From Candidatus Bathyarchaeota archaeon (GTDB lineage: Archaea > Thermoproteota > Bathyarchaeia > Bathyarchaeales > Bathycorpusculaceae), in assembly GCA_013388895.1 (NCBI GenBank), contig JACAEK010000024.1, forward strand, positions 1 through 64,000: a stretch of DNA of 64,000 nt, written 5' to 3'. Made by a program: the position numbers and the translations under genes. Shown here piece after piece: positions 45,644 to 55,498 of the stretch. Within the stretch, counting starts at the first letter, position 1. Every line of letters begins with the position of its first letter. The notes under the pieces were generated by a model. The model worked only from the letters and a program-made list of their open reading frames with translations, searched no databases and was not told the DNA's origin.

Positions 45644-46315
45644 TTACGAGGTCTCAGTTGACGACTTTTCGCCTAGCGCAGCTGTGGGGATGCCGGGAAT
45701 TCCTGGTGGCAGCTCTGGGAACTTTTCTTTGATTCTTTGTTCTGCAACTGTTGCCGCTTCTGTGAGAATCTTTGTTGCATCTTCGTTTACCGTGTCAAAG
45801 TTTAATGTCATTCCTGAGCCCTGACCTGCTTCAATCATTATACCGCTTAATAGATTGCCTATTTCTCCAAGTTCATTCTCTGCCTCTGGGAAGACGCTTG
45901 CGAGTCCTGTTCTCACTGAGCGCAATACGCCTACGGCTGGCCCTAGTGTGGATACTACGTCTCCGAGTTCTGATACTGTTCGTAACCTTAACACGATTTG
46001 TTCAAGGGCAAGTCTTGCATTAATAATGAGTCGCTCCATTTTGCGGATTTCAGCGAGTTCATTAGCGAAAACGTTTGCGCGGGCAGTATCATGTTTAGTG
46101 TAAGCATCTACAATTCTTGCGAATATTGTCTTGTCTCTTTGGCTAAATCTCTCTGTTGCTTGGTCTAATTTTTGAGTTTGAAGTTCAATGCGTCTAACGG
46201 CAAAGTCTAAGCGTGGCTTGAGTGGACCTGGGGGCCTTACAGCTCCTTTGATGCGATCTGAGAGTGGCGCTTCTTCTCTTCTACTTTCCCATCTTTTTGC
46301 GAACCTTTCAGACAA
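45644..46315 (-). CDS. cdvB: CdvB-type ESCRT-III protein 1
   Basis: A 223-residue Snf7-like protein without a winged-helix tail, similar to Sulfolobus CdvB1/B2. The N-terminus has PPGPLKPRLDFAVRRIELQT, then helices SQRDKTIFARIVDAY, AEIRKMERLIINARLALEQI. The C-terminal tail contains FPELPPGIPGIP, a possible MIM2 peptide for CdvC. I start at TTG 46315 because GGAGGA lies seven bases upstream and reads (M)SERFAKRW; the ATG at 46345 would put that site inside the gene. An A/T-rich promoter region lies at about 46350-46420. Confidence 0.88.
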   Translation of the reverse strand: MSERFAKRWESRREEAPLSDRIKGAVRPPGPLKPRLDFAVRRIELQTQKLDQATERFSQRDKTIFARIVDAYTKHDTARANVFANELAEIRKMERLIINARLALEQIVLRLRTVSELGDVVSTLGPAVGVLRSVRTGLASVFPEAENELGEIGNLLSGIMIEAGQGSGMTLNFDTVNEDATKILTEAATVAEQRIKEKFPELPPGIPGIPTAALGEKSSTETS

Positions 46316-46544
46316 ATTAATTCCTCCAAAAAAGAAGGGGTGCATACAGCAATATTATACATTGTTAATATGTTGAAAATATGCACGTATATATGTGGAG
46401 CTATATGTAGGATCGAAAGCGTTTTTAAGCTTTAATTTTCCAATTAAAAGGTAATGTTGTTGGTTTTGGAGTAATAGACAAAAATGTGTAAGTTAGACTA
46501 AAAAGAGGCTTGGATTTGAATTCTAGAGCAAAGGTGTAAATTGA

Positions 46545-46763
46545 ATGAACGAGAGATTAAAAGTGTTCATGTTAGTAGCGCTACTGGGATTCCTAGCAGG
46601 AGTCATCGCAGACCTAACCGCAGAATATATAATACCAGGACTCTTGACCATATTGCCAGCTTTCCTCAATGCGCGCTATGTGCTTTCAGGACTCGCAGGA
46701 GCTTGCCTAACACTAGTGCTGGTAAGCGTCTGGGCATACATAACAGGAACACCAGAACGATAA
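46545..46763 (+). CDS. Small two-helix membrane protein
   Basis: 72 residues with two hydrophobic helices (about 6-28, VFMLVALLGFLAGVIADLTA; about 44-68, YVLSGLAGACLTLVLVSVWA) joined by a short loop, ending TGTPER. Starts at ATG 46545. It is divergent from the cdv operon and precedes tldD by 195 bases, so it may have its own promoter. No family recognised; a role linked to division by position alone is speculation. Confidence 0.6.
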   Translation: MNERLKVFMLVALLGFLAGVIADLTAEYIIPGLLTILPAFLNARYVLSGLAGACLTLVLVSVWAYITGTPER

Positions 46764-46958
46764 GACTTAACCCTTTCTCTCCCTTTCTTTATCCCCGAAA
46801 ACTTAGCTTCGCGCTTCATTTTTTTGGACTCGGAAGCGGAAAAAGCAATCATCCGCAGAGACGTCAACGTACCTCGATTACCTCATCGTCCAATAATATA
46901 GTTAACTATCCCAAAATATTTACTTATCTTGCACTCTTATTCCTATCAATAACACACG

Positions 46959-48362
46959 ATGGGGTTGAACATAATATTTGAAATCTTGGAAAAGTGTTTG
47001 CAATCCAATATTGTGAATCAAGCAACTTTAGTACAGTTGCGTGGTCAAAAACGAGTTTTAACAACGTGCACTGTTAAGAATGGTATTGTTGAAGAATTTT
47101 CCAACATCAAATTGGGCGGCGTCGGCATAAGAACCTCTGCAGATGGCAAGTCTTGGGGTTTCAGCTCAACCAATAAACTTGATTATGAAGATGTAGAAAA
47201 GACTTTACAAGATTCTTTAAAACTAGCCAAAGCTTCTTCAAAACTGAAGAAACATAGAATAAAGCTTGACCGGGTTAAAGACGTAACAGCAAATGTGACT
47301 ACACCTGCGAAATTGCCACTTCGAAATTTGCCAATTGAAGATGCTGCAAAAATTCCTTTGGAAGCGTATAAAGGAGCAAAAGAAGTTGGAACTCATGTTG
47401 CTGATGTTAAGGCAACATACATCGGCATAGAAGATGACAAGTATTTTGTAAGCTCAGAGGGTTCTCACATTCGCCAAAATAATACACGCGTTCTACTGTT
47501 TGTAGATGTTATTGCAAAAAGCAACAGCCTAGTTTGTCCAGCGTCAGAGAACTTGGGTCACTCTGGAGGATTAGAGCTCTTCGACAAAACTCCACCATAT
47601 TCTTTGGGAAAAACGGTTGCAGAAAAAGCAGTAAACCTCCTAAAGGCGAAGGCGCCTCCGTCAGGAAAGTTTCGGGTAGTTGTCCATCCCACCTTATGTG
47701 CTACTCTGCTTCACGAAGCTATTGGACACCCGTTGGAAGCAGATTTAGCTATGGCGGGCGGCGGCTTCGGCAACAGCATCGGAGAACCTGTTTCCTCAAA
47801 ACTTGTCACAATTTACGACGACGGACACGTACAAGGCGGATTAGGCTATTTCGCGTATGATGATGAAGGCGTTGAATGTAAACGCACAAATCTCATTGAG
47901 AAAGGAGTGTTAAAATCGTTCATGCATGACAGAACAAGCGCCGCAACAGCACACGTATCGCCGACTGGCAACGCCCACGCGTGGGACTACAGTGTTGAAC
48001 CATTAATTAGGCAAACCAACATTGGAATCGAAGTTGGCAGATATTCGCTGGAAGAGATGATTGAAGACGTCAAAGAAGGATTATTCCTACAAGGAACATT
48101 CGGCGGTCAAGCAGATATTAACGCTGACTTCACATTTGGCTTCCAAAATGCAACACGGATAAAAAATGGCAAGCTAACAGAGGAGTTTCGTGGAGCAAAC
48201 GTCGCTGGCAACGCTATTGAAGTTTTCAAAACCATAGACGCTGTAGGCAAAGAAGCCATTCTACGTCCAGGTGCATGCGGAAAATTTCAGTTCGCTGTCC
48301 AAGGGCGAGTGGTTCCAGCCGTCCGTTGTGAAATATTGGTTGGTGGTATGGGAGGAAGCTAA
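46959..48362 (+). CDS. tldD: TldD-family metalloprotease
   Basis: Zinc protease subunit that with TldE/PmbA degrades unfolded peptides or trims modified peptides in bacteria. 467 residues. The catalytic motif is LLHEAIGHPLEADL near residue 252 (H-E-x-x-x-H). Other family blocks are GGVGIRTSADGKSWGFSS near the N-terminus and PLIRQTNIGIEVG, then LFLQGTFGGQADINADFTF near the C-terminus. One base separates... the stop directly precedes the pmbA start codon, so the pair is coupled. Substrate in archaea unknown. Confidence 0.93.
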   Translation: MGLNIIFEILEKCLQSNIVNQATLVQLRGQKRVLTTCTVKNGIVEEFSNIKLGGVGIRTSADGKSWGFSSTNKLDYEDVEKTLQDSLKLAKASSKLKKHRIKLDRVKDVTANVTTPAKLPLRNLPIEDAAKIPLEAYKGAKEVGTHVADVKATYIGIEDDKYFVSSEGSHIRQNNTRVLLFVDVIAKSNSLVCPASENLGHSGGLELFDKTPPYSLGKTVAEKAVNLLKAKAPPSGKFRVVVHPTLCATLLHEAIGHPLEADLAMAGGGFGNSIGEPVSSKLVTIYDDGHVQGGLGYFAYDDEGVECKRTNLIEKGVLKSFMHDRTSAATAHVSPTGNAHAWDYSVEPLIRQTNIGIEVGRYSLEEMIEDVKEGLFLQGTFGGQADINADFTFGFQNATRIKNGKLTEEFRGANVAGNAIEVFKTIDAVGKEAILRPGACGKFQFAVQGRVVPAVRCEILVGGMGGS

Positions 48363-49760
48363 ATGGTTTCAGAAACAGACTGGGGTTTCCTGCGCGATTC
48401 AGTTTATAAGACTGTCAAGAAACTTGAGAACAGAAATATAGTGCATGCAGAAGCATTTTTCACAAGCACTCAAACAACCGAAGTTAGCATCAGAAATTCT
48501 GAAATCCTAACACAAAACAAGGCAGATGATTCAGGTGTAGGTTTCCGCGTAGTAGCTGCCAAAAACAAGGTTGGATTCGCATGCACAAACACTTTAGATG
48601 AGAAAACAATTCAAGAGACCGGAGAAAAAGCATTTGACATTGCAAAGGCAAGCAGTGAAGAGCCTAATTTTGCACTTCCTGAAAAAGACAGAATTCCTAA
48701 AGTGAAAGAGTTATTCGATAAAGCAGTCGCTGAGATAGTGGTTGAAGAGGCTGTTGACATTGCGAAGAGGGCAATAACTGCTGCTGAAGACTTTGACAGA
48801 CGTGTAATAGCTAAAGACGGGCGCGTTATGTTTCAAACTGGTTGGAGAGGAATCACAAATACCTTAGGCACAGACATTGCGGAACAAGAAACCAAGACCG
48901 TAATTTACCTTGGAGGAAGTGGAAAACAAAAAGGCGAAGTAACAGGAAGCTGCTCCGATTTTATTTTCAGTCGTGCAGCAGACTTGAAGCCTGAAATAGT
49001 GGGACAAAACGTGGCAGAAATGGTAATAGAAATGTTTAATCCAAAGCCTGTGAAAACTTTTGAAGGCACTGCGGTTTTTGGACCAGAAGCAGTTTCAAAC
49101 CAGCTTTTTGAAGTGCTGGTTAATGCGTTAAAAGGCGAAAATGTCTTAGCTGGACATTCTGCATGGACGAAAAAGCTTGAGGAAAAAGTCGCATCTGAGA
49201 GCCTGACAATTACGGATAATGCTCTTCGGGAAAAAGGATTCAGCTCCAGAAGCTTTGACGACGAAGGCTATCCTTCTCAGAACACAGTTCTTATAAGAAA
49301 CGGACAACTCGAAAGCTTTCTCCACAACGCCACCACTGCAAATGCATTAAAAATGAAGAATACGGGCAACGCCTCACGATCTCCAAACGGATTTAATATG
49401 GTTAGGTGGATAATCGGCAACGGCTACAGAGCCAAACCAGAAGTTCATCCTTCAAACCTAATAATTCACCAAGAAAAAAAGACAAAAGACAAACTTGTGT
49501 CAGAAATTGAAAACGGCATTCTAATTGAGTCTATGGCTGGCTTTCCGCAGGCAAGTTCTGGAATGATAAGTGCACATCTTTCGAGAGCTTTCTTCATTAA
49601 AAATGGCGAAAAACAACATGCTATGAAAGATGGAATGATTTCAGGCATGGCCTTCGATTGGTTTAAGAAGATATCTGGCGTAGGTAATGATTCCAAGCAA
49701 TTTCAAAATGCTGTAGTGCCATCGGTTCGGGTAGAGGGAGTTAAGATATTAGGTGCCTAA
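48363..49760 (+). CDS. pmbA: TldE/PmbA-family protein
   Basis: Non-catalytic partner of TldD; 465 residues. The same fold as TldD but without H-E-x-x-x-H. Recognised by VGFRVVAAKNKVGFACTNTLDE, GFSSRSFDDEGYPSQNTVLIRNGQLESFLHN in pieces, TGNASRSPNGFN, and the C-terminal MAGFPQASSGMISAHLSRAFFIKNGE in pieces. ATG 48363 follows the tldD stop with no gap, and GGGAGGAAGC at the end of tldD serves as binding site. Confidence 0.92.
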   Translation: MVSETDWGFLRDSVYKTVKKLENRNIVHAEAFFTSTQTTEVSIRNSEILTQNKADDSGVGFRVVAAKNKVGFACTNTLDEKTIQETGEKAFDIAKASSEEPNFALPEKDRIPKVKELFDKAVAEIVVEEAVDIAKRAITAAEDFDRRVIAKDGRVMFQTGWRGITNTLGTDIAEQETKTVIYLGGSGKQKGEVTGSCSDFIFSRAADLKPEIVGQNVAEMVIEMFNPKPVKTFEGTAVFGPEAVSNQLFEVLVNALKGENVLAGHSAWTKKLEEKVASESLTITDNALREKGFSSRSFDDEGYPSQNTVLIRNGQLESFLHNATTANALKMKNTGNASRSPNGFNMVRWIIGNGYRAKPEVHPSNLIIHQEKKTKDKLVSEIENGILIESMAGFPQASSGMISAHLSRAFFIKNGEKQHAMKDGMISGMAFDWFKKISGVGNDSKQFQNAVVPSVRVEGVKILGA

Positions 49761-49803
49761 GATTGCCCTTAACAATACTTAATTGCGGAAGGAAAAATGA
49801 CAA

Positions 49804-50595
49804 ATGTGTGGCATATTCGGGTATTCACTGGCAAAACCAGTTTCGCTGAAAAAAACCTTTAACGTCCTTGAAAGACTTGAAGTTCATCAATACCCTCAGG
49901 AGCTGAAGCCTGTTGGCGGTTATGGCGCAGGCGTGGCTATTCTTCTAAATGACGGGAGTATATCAACCGAAAAAGTCGGAAAAACTAATGGTTCTCCAGT
50001 GAGACAATTGGCCGAAACTGTTAATGCTAAGTTTGATGAAGCATCTGTTCTGCTTAGTCACGTTCGAATGCCAAGCCCCGAATTCATGAAATCCGCAAAG
50101 TTTAAGGAAACCGCGCAGCCTTACGTTGCCGAACCTGACCCAAACTCAACTATAATCTCGATTCACAACGGCAAAGTGGAAAACTACAAAGAACTCAGAA
50201 AGAAATTAAGTAAAGAACATGTTTTTGAGTCTGAAAAAATCCAGCTTGTTGATTCAGAAGTTATTCCACACTATTTCGCAGAATTACTAAATGAATCAGA
50301 AGACACTGATGAAGCCTTATACAAACTTTTCTGCGTTTTGCAAGGTTCTAACGCAATCGCTATGTTGCAAATCGATGAAGAAAACACGTTCCTGCATCTC
50401 CTTCACAAAGGAAAAACAAGGGGATTGACAGTTTGGATAAACGAAAGGAACGAAGTAATTTTCAGTTCTAGAAAAGAGCCATTAATAGGAGGGTTCGGCA
50501 AAATGCTGATAACTGGCAAATTTAAGGAGAAAATTTCAATTCCATTTAAAGAAAACGCTGGTCTCAAGCTTTCATATCCAATAAGTTCAAAGTAA
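49804..50595 (+). CDS. Class II glutamine amidotransferase domain protein
   Basis: A 263-residue stand-alone Ntn-type amidotransferase. MCGIFGY supplies the N-terminal Cys nucleophile after Met removal. Other features are LLSHVRMPSP, the glutamine-pocket IISIHNGKVENYKELR and QLVDSEVIPHYFAELL. The glutaminase domain resembles those of GlmS, PurF and glutamate synthase, but no synthase domain is attached. Its ammonia acceptor is therefore unknown; it could be a separate subunit. It sits between pmbA and the helicase gene. Confidence 0.82.
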   Translation: MCGIFGYSLAKPVSLKKTFNVLERLEVHQYPQELKPVGGYGAGVAILLNDGSISTEKVGKTNGSPVRQLAETVNAKFDEASVLLSHVRMPSPEFMKSAKFKETAQPYVAEPDPNSTIISIHNGKVENYKELRKKLSKEHVFESEKIQLVDSEVIPHYFAELLNESEDTDEALYKLFCVLQGSNAIAMLQIDEENTFLHLLHKGKTRGLTVWINERNEVIFSSRKEPLIGGFGKMLITGKFKEKISIPFKENAGLKLSYPISSK

Positions 50596-50641
50596 AAGGA
50601 TAAACCCTTCACTGACACTATAATTTTTGGTATGCTCAACA

Positions 50642-53554
50642 ATGCCAGAGAAAACTCCAAATCCTAACGCGTTCGGTTTACTTGCTAAGCCCATCCGCGA
50701 TTCTTTAGTTGAGCTGGGCTTTACAGAGCCGACGTTGCCGCAGGTAATGGCTATTCCACGCACTTTGGATGGAGAAAACGTGCTTTTGATTGCGCCTACT
50801 GGAAGCGGCAAAACCGAGGCTGTGCTTTTGCCAATATTCTCCCAACTCATCCAACAAGAAACAAAAAAGGGCATATCAGTAATCTATATCACGCCTTTGA
50901 GAGCTCTGAACCGTGATTTGCTAAAACGTCTATCGTTCTGGGCTAGTCGCCTGAGCATTTCAATCGAAGTTAGGCATGGCGACACTGAAATGAAACTGCG
51001 TAGGAAACAAGCTATTTCGCCGCCGCAGATGCTGGTGACAACGCCTGAAACTTTGCAGGCTGTTTTGCCTGGAACGCGTATGAGACAGCATCTAAGCCAT
51101 GTTCGCTACGTGATTGTGGATGAAGTGCATGAGCTTGCGTCTAGCAAACGTGGCGTTCAGCTTACTATAGCTTTGGAACGTCTTTATGACGTTGTCGGGA
51201 AAGAGTTCCAGCGTATAGGCTTGTCTGCAACAGTAGGCAATCCAAACGAAGTTGCACAATTTGTTGCCGGAACAAATCGAAATGTCAGCATTGTTCAGGC
51301 TTCGTTGGCTAAAGGATATAGGTATCATGTGGAGAATCCCAGTCCAACAGAAGCAGATTACGATTTAGCTGGAAAGCTAAGGACAGCGCCGGAAGCAGCA
51401 GCTAGAATAAGACGATTAATTGAGCTTGTTGACAGCCACAAATCAACGCTGATTTTCGTGAATAGCAGAACTAATGCGGAAATGCTTGGCTACAAGTTTA
51501 ACCAGCTTAGCAGAACAGACGTAGCGGTTCATCATGGCTCATTGTCGAAGGAAGAGCGTGTACAAATAGAGGACGAGTTTAAGGCGGGAGTTCTAAAGGC
51601 GATAATCTGCACAAGCACTCTGGAGCTTGGCATAGACATAGGTAACGTGGACTTAGTTGTCCAGTATCTTTCGCCGAGGCAAGTTAGCAGTTTAATTCAG
51701 CGGGTAGGCAGAAGCGGGCATCGGTTGAATATGCTTTCCAAAGGCGTAATCATTACTGCTTTTCCTGATGACACGCTTGAGTCGATTGCTTCAACACGAA
51801 ACGCCTACGAGAATAGGATTGAGCCTGTTTTGATTCATGAGAACGCTTTGGATGTTTTAGCACATCAGATTGTTGGCATATTGATGGATAAAGGAAACAT
51901 AAGCGTAAAAGAGCTTTTGGCTATGCTACGCAGAGCGTATCCGTATAGGAACGTGACTGAAGATACATTTTTGGACGTGATACACTTTTTAGACAGCCTA
52001 AACGAATTAAGAATAGAACAAGAAGGAAACGCAGTGAGGAAAACAGCTAGGGGCAGACGCTATTATTACGAGAATCTATCGATGATTCCAGATGAAAGAC
52101 GCTATCCGATAATCAACGTGATTTCGGACAGAAAAATCGGCACATTAGGGGACGAGTTCATGGCTTTACGCGCACGTATCGGCTTAAACTTTATTGTTAA
52201 AGGAAAGGTTTGGCGCATCGTCCAAATTGAAGAGGAAACAGGCACAGTTTACATCGTTCCATCCGAAGACCCATTGGCAGCGATTCCAGGATGGGACGGC
52301 GAAATGCTCCCAGTGCCTTTCGAGCTTGCGCAGGAAACAGGAAAAATGCGAGAAGAAATTGCAAAAGCACTGAAGGAAACTGGAAAAACTGAATTAGCTG
52401 TGGCGAAGGTTGCTGAGAAACTTGCAGTAGTCAAGTCTGCTTTGCTTGACGCTGCTCGTGAAGTTGAACAGCACTTGAAAGAAGGCGCACCGTTGCCAAT
52501 GCATAATCATATTCTCATCGAAGCCTACGACAAATACCTCATAATTCACGCGTGCTTCGGCGAAATCGTTAACAGCACTTTAGGCGGAGTCTTCGACTCG
52601 ATTCTTTCAGATAAGGAAATCATTATTGGCTGGTGGAACGACGGTTACCGCATACTAATCGAAACGCCAAGAAAACTGTCGCCGAAAGAAGTGGAAAAAC
52701 TACCAACTACGCTTTTTAACCTAACTGACGAACAAGTGGATAAAGCATTTGACGATTACCTAGAAGCCAAGTTTCCGTTTTCGTATAAGATGAAATTTGT
52801 GGGTGAACGTTTTGGTGCGCTGCCACGTGGAAAAACTATGGGTCCTGAAAGGCAAGGTCAATTGCCACTACAGTTCAAAGAGACTCCGATTTATGATGAA
52901 ACTTTACGCGAGGCAATGGTTGAAAAAGTTGATGTGAGAAAAGCTAAGGAGATAATGCGCAATGTTAGAGAGGGAAAGATGAAGGTTGCCACGTTATATC
53001 GTCATGAAAAGCCTACGCCATTAGCTTATCACATATTGGCGAAGTATTCAGACGTTTCAGAGCTGATGGCTCCAGAACAAGTTTTGCTAAGCAATATTGA
53101 CAAGATGAAAAAGGCTATAGAAGCCAGAACAGCAACGCTGCTTTGCATGTCATGCGGCGAGTGGACAGAAGAGAAGAAAATTAGGGATTTACCCGAACAA
53201 CCATCATGCAATAAGTGCGGTTCAAGGCTTTTGGCACTGCTATATCCAAGCCAAGACGTAAATCGGCTACGTGAACTTCTAAAGAAGAGACGTGAATCCA
53301 AAGAATTCAGCGAGGAAGAGCTTAAGGAATTGACAAATGCGAGACGCACAGCAGATCTAGTACTAAGCTATGGAAAAAAAGCAATAGTCGCTTTAGAAGT
53401 GAAGGGAGTCGGTCCAGAAACAGCCTTTAGGATTTTGGGAAAAATGCATCCCAAAGAAGAGGAGTTTTACATGGACCTTCTGAAGGCGAAGATTCAATAT
53501 TTGCGAACACGAGAATTCTGGGAAAACAAAGAAAACCACATAAAAAGTTTCTAG
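50642..53554 (+). CDS. Lhr-type superfamily 2 DNA helicase
   Basis: A large ATP-dependent helicase of about 970 residues. Motifs are APTGSGKTEAVLLP (Walker A), DEVHELASSKRG (motif II), GLSATVGNP (III), CTSTLELGIDIGNVD (IV-V) and QRVGRSGH (VI), followed by the Lhr-type winged-helix and beta-sheet domains. Near the C-terminus a zinc-ribbon-like CMSCGEW...CNKCGS and a helix-hairpin-helix GVGPETAFRILGKM can be seen. Known archaeal Lhr proteins act in DNA repair. ATG 50642 is preferred over the TTG at 50627; a TATAATT at 50619-50625 is very close, so the mRNA may be leaderless from another element. Confidence 0.9.
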   Translation: MPEKTPNPNAFGLLAKPIRDSLVELGFTEPTLPQVMAIPRTLDGENVLLIAPTGSGKTEAVLLPIFSQLIQQETKKGISVIYITPLRALNRDLLKRLSFWASRLSISIEVRHGDTEMKLRRKQAISPPQMLVTTPETLQAVLPGTRMRQHLSHVRYVIVDEVHELASSKRGVQLTIALERLYDVVGKEFQRIGLSATVGNPNEVAQFVAGTNRNVSIVQASLAKGYRYHVENPSPTEADYDLAGKLRTAPEAAARIRRLIELVDSHKSTLIFVNSRTNAEMLGYKFNQLSRTDVAVHHGSLSKEERVQIEDEFKAGVLKAIICTSTLELGIDIGNVDLVVQYLSPRQVSSLIQRVGRSGHRLNMLSKGVIITAFPDDTLESIASTRNAYENRIEPVLIHENALDVLAHQIVGILMDKGNISVKELLAMLRRAYPYRNVTEDTFLDVIHFLDSLNELRIEQEGNAVRKTARGRRYYYENLSMIPDERRYPIINVISDRKIGTLGDEFMALRARIGLNFIVKGKVWRIVQIEEETGTVYIVPSEDPLAAIPGWDGEMLPVPFELAQETGKMREEIAKALKETGKTELAVAKVAEKLAVVKSALLDAAREVEQHLKEGAPLPMHNHILIEAYDKYLIIHACFGEIVNSTLGGVFDSILSDKEIIIGWWNDGYRILIETPRKLSPKEVEKLPTTLFNLTDEQVDKAFDDYLEAKFPFSYKMKFVGERFGALPRGKTMGPERQGQLPLQFKETPIYDETLREAMVEKVDVRKAKEIMRNVREGKMKVATLYRHEKPTPLAYHILAKYSDVSELMAPEQVLLSNIDKMKKAIEARTATLLCMSCGEWTEEKKIRDLPEQPSCNKCGSRLLALLYPSQDVNRLRELLKKRRESKEFSEEELKELTNARRTADLVLSYGKKAIVALEVKGVGPETAFRILGKMHPKEEEFYMDLLKAKIQYLRTREFWENKENHIKSF

Positions 53555-53573
53555 CAGAAAAGGCAAAAGAGGC

Positions 53574-54308
53574 ATGATTTTGGATTTTTTCAATGTTTAT
53601 GAGGACTCTAAACGTGCAGAAGCCTACGCTAAACTCGAGTTTCCTGGCACATATTATCTAGCCTACAGAGATTTGCCCAAAATCATATTTAAACATGTCA
53701 AGGGAAGAACAGCATTAGATTTTGGATGTGGCACAGGACGTTCTTCAAGATTTCTCCAAAAGCTAGGATTCAGCACTGTTGGAGTTGACATATCTGCTGA
53801 CATGTTAGAGAAGGCAAGAGAATTAGACTCCAAAGGAGATTATCGCCTCATAAAAGATGGCGACTTTAGCCAGTTTGAAGATCAGGCTTATGATCTTGTG
53901 TTGTCTGTTTTTACGTTTGATAACATTCCTACTATGAAAAAGAAGGTTGTGAATTTTAGAGGACTTGGGCGACTGCTGAAAAATGAAGGAAGAATAGTTA
54001 ACCTAGTCTCGTCACCTGAAATATACACACACGAGTGGGCGTCATTTTCCACCAAAGATTTTCCAAAGAATAAACATGCAAAAAGCGGAGACAAAGTAAG
54101 AATAATCCAAACAGACATAGAAGACAAAAGACCAGTAGAAGATGTAGTCTGGACAGATGAGTATTACAGAGAAACCTACAAGAAAGCTGGGTTAAAACTA
54201 GTCAAAACCTATAAGCCACTAGCAAAAAGGAGCGAACCGTATAAATGGGTCAATGAAACAAGGATTGCGCCTTGGGTTATTTATGTATTGAAAAAAGAAA
54301 AAAGCTGA
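53574..54308 (+). CDS. Class I SAM-dependent methyltransferase
   Basis: A 244-residue methyltransferase. The SAM-binding motif I is ALDFGCGTGRSSRFLQKLG (about 46-64), motif II is VGVDISADMLEKAR, and the post-motif is YDLVLSVFTFDNIP. The C-terminal part (SGDKVRIIQTDIEDKRPVEDVVWTDEYYRETYKKAGLKLV in pieces) is typical of small-molecule methyltransferases. Substrate unknown. It starts 20 bases after the helicase stop. Confidence 0.85.
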   Translation: MILDFFNVYEDSKRAEAYAKLEFPGTYYLAYRDLPKIIFKHVKGRTALDFGCGTGRSSRFLQKLGFSTVGVDISADMLEKARELDSKGDYRLIKDGDFSQFEDQAYDLVLSVFTFDNIPTMKKKVVNFRGLGRLLKNEGRIVNLVSSPEIYTHEWASFSTKDFPKNKHAKSGDKVRIIQTDIEDKRPVEDVVWTDEYYRETYKKAGLKLVKTYKPLAKRSEPYKWVNETRIAPWVIYVLKKEKS

Positions 54309-54316
54309 GTGTATGC

Positions 54317-55417
54317 TTAAGGTTTTGATTTTAGTGATATTTTGCCGTTTTTGATTATTGTCTGTCCGTCGATTTTGAGTGTTGCTTTGCTTAGTGTTGC
54401 CGCCATGCCGAATGATGAGTTGTTCTTTCCGCCTATGTATTCGTTGTCTCCGACGCCTATTTGGACGGCTCCTTCAACGATGTAGTCTGTCAGATAACCG
54501 TATTCTGCTTTGGGATTTAATCCTATTTGTAGATAGCTTATCTTGTCTTTGTCTCCTGAAGCTTTCTCGAACTGTTTGGAAATAGGTTCCAGATTCTTCG
54601 TTGCTTTCATTGATTTCATTTTTCCGTTCTTGAATTCCAACTTTATGCCTGGTATGTTGACGCCCATTTGCTGTAATGGCCTGTCAAAAAATATTTTTCC
54701 GTCTCCGGCTGTTTCGATAAGTGTTGTTAGCACGGATCCCGTTGGCAGCTGTGTGTCAAGAGACTTCTTTGCAATGTCATTTTTGTCGATTATTCCATCA
54801 TCAACGTGAATGGGTCTTTTGCCCAGCTCGAATGTGAGTTTTGTTCCGTTTGGCGCTGTCAAATGAGCTGTGTGAGCTTTCTCGAGTACTGCTGCAATGT
54901 CGTGTCCCACTTTCGCCATCTTCTTCAAATCCATTGTTAAAGCATTGTTTATCATTTTTTTCCATTTTTCGAAGTTGAAGCCGTAGACTTTGGCTCTCTC
55001 TGCTGTTAATAGTGCTAATGGAAGACTAGCGTTTCTTATTTTTCTCTCTATATTTCTTGGGTAATGCCCTTTTCTTTCTCCCTCAGACCAAGCGTTGAGT
55101 TTTGAAGGTGACAGTTTTTTTAAGCCTTCAGGGTTTTTCGGACCAAACATGTTGATTGTTGCTGTTTCTGCTTCTGTAAATGCTTCACATATTTTGGAAG
55201 GTATTTTTAGGCTTTCTTCTGATAGTTCTCTGAGTATCCCGTAGTAATATTCGTCGGTCCACAGGGATATCATGGCGTCTGCGCCCCGTTTGAAACATTC
55301 AACTGCCATCGCATTAGCCACGTCTATTGTGTGGTCCCAAGTTGTAATCGTAACAACATCATTTGGATTGATTTTTAACGAGTCTCTGACAACTATTTTG
55401 GCTAATTCCTCATACAA
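54317..55417 (-). CDS. M29-family aminopeptidase
   Basis: A 366-residue metalloaminopeptidase of the M29 (AmpS/PepS/aminopeptidase T) family. It starts MYEELAKIVVRDSLKINPNDVV, typical of the N-terminal domain, then has TEAETATINMFGPKN and the C-terminal metal-site region YGYLTDYIVEGAVQIGVGDNEYIGG in pieces. These residues, with Glu, His, Tyr and Asp ligands, fit the family. Two divalent metals are used. It is convergent with the methyltransferase gene. Confidence 0.85.
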   Translation of the reverse strand: MYEELAKIVVRDSLKINPNDVVTITTWDHTIDVANAMAVECFKRGADAMISLWTDEYYYGILRELSEESLKIPSKICEAFTEAETATINMFGPKNPEGLKKLSPSKLNAWSEGERKGHYPRNIERKIRNASLPLALLTAERAKVYGFNFEKWKKMINNALTMDLKKMAKVGHDIAAVLEKAHTAHLTAPNGTKLTFELGKRPIHVDDGIIDKNDIAKKSLDTQLPTGSVLTTLIETAGDGKIFFDRPLQQMGVNIPGIKLEFKNGKMKSMKATKNLEPISKQFEKASGDKDKISYLQIGLNPKAEYGYLTDYIVEGAVQIGVGDNEYIGGKNNSSFGMAATLSKATLKIDGQTIIKNGKISLKSKP

Positions 55418-55498
55418 TGAGTTTTTTCACCCCCAGAAAAGAGAATCGTACGAAGCAGCTTATAAAACAATAAGAACAGTGTTAGTTCTAAGTGTACT

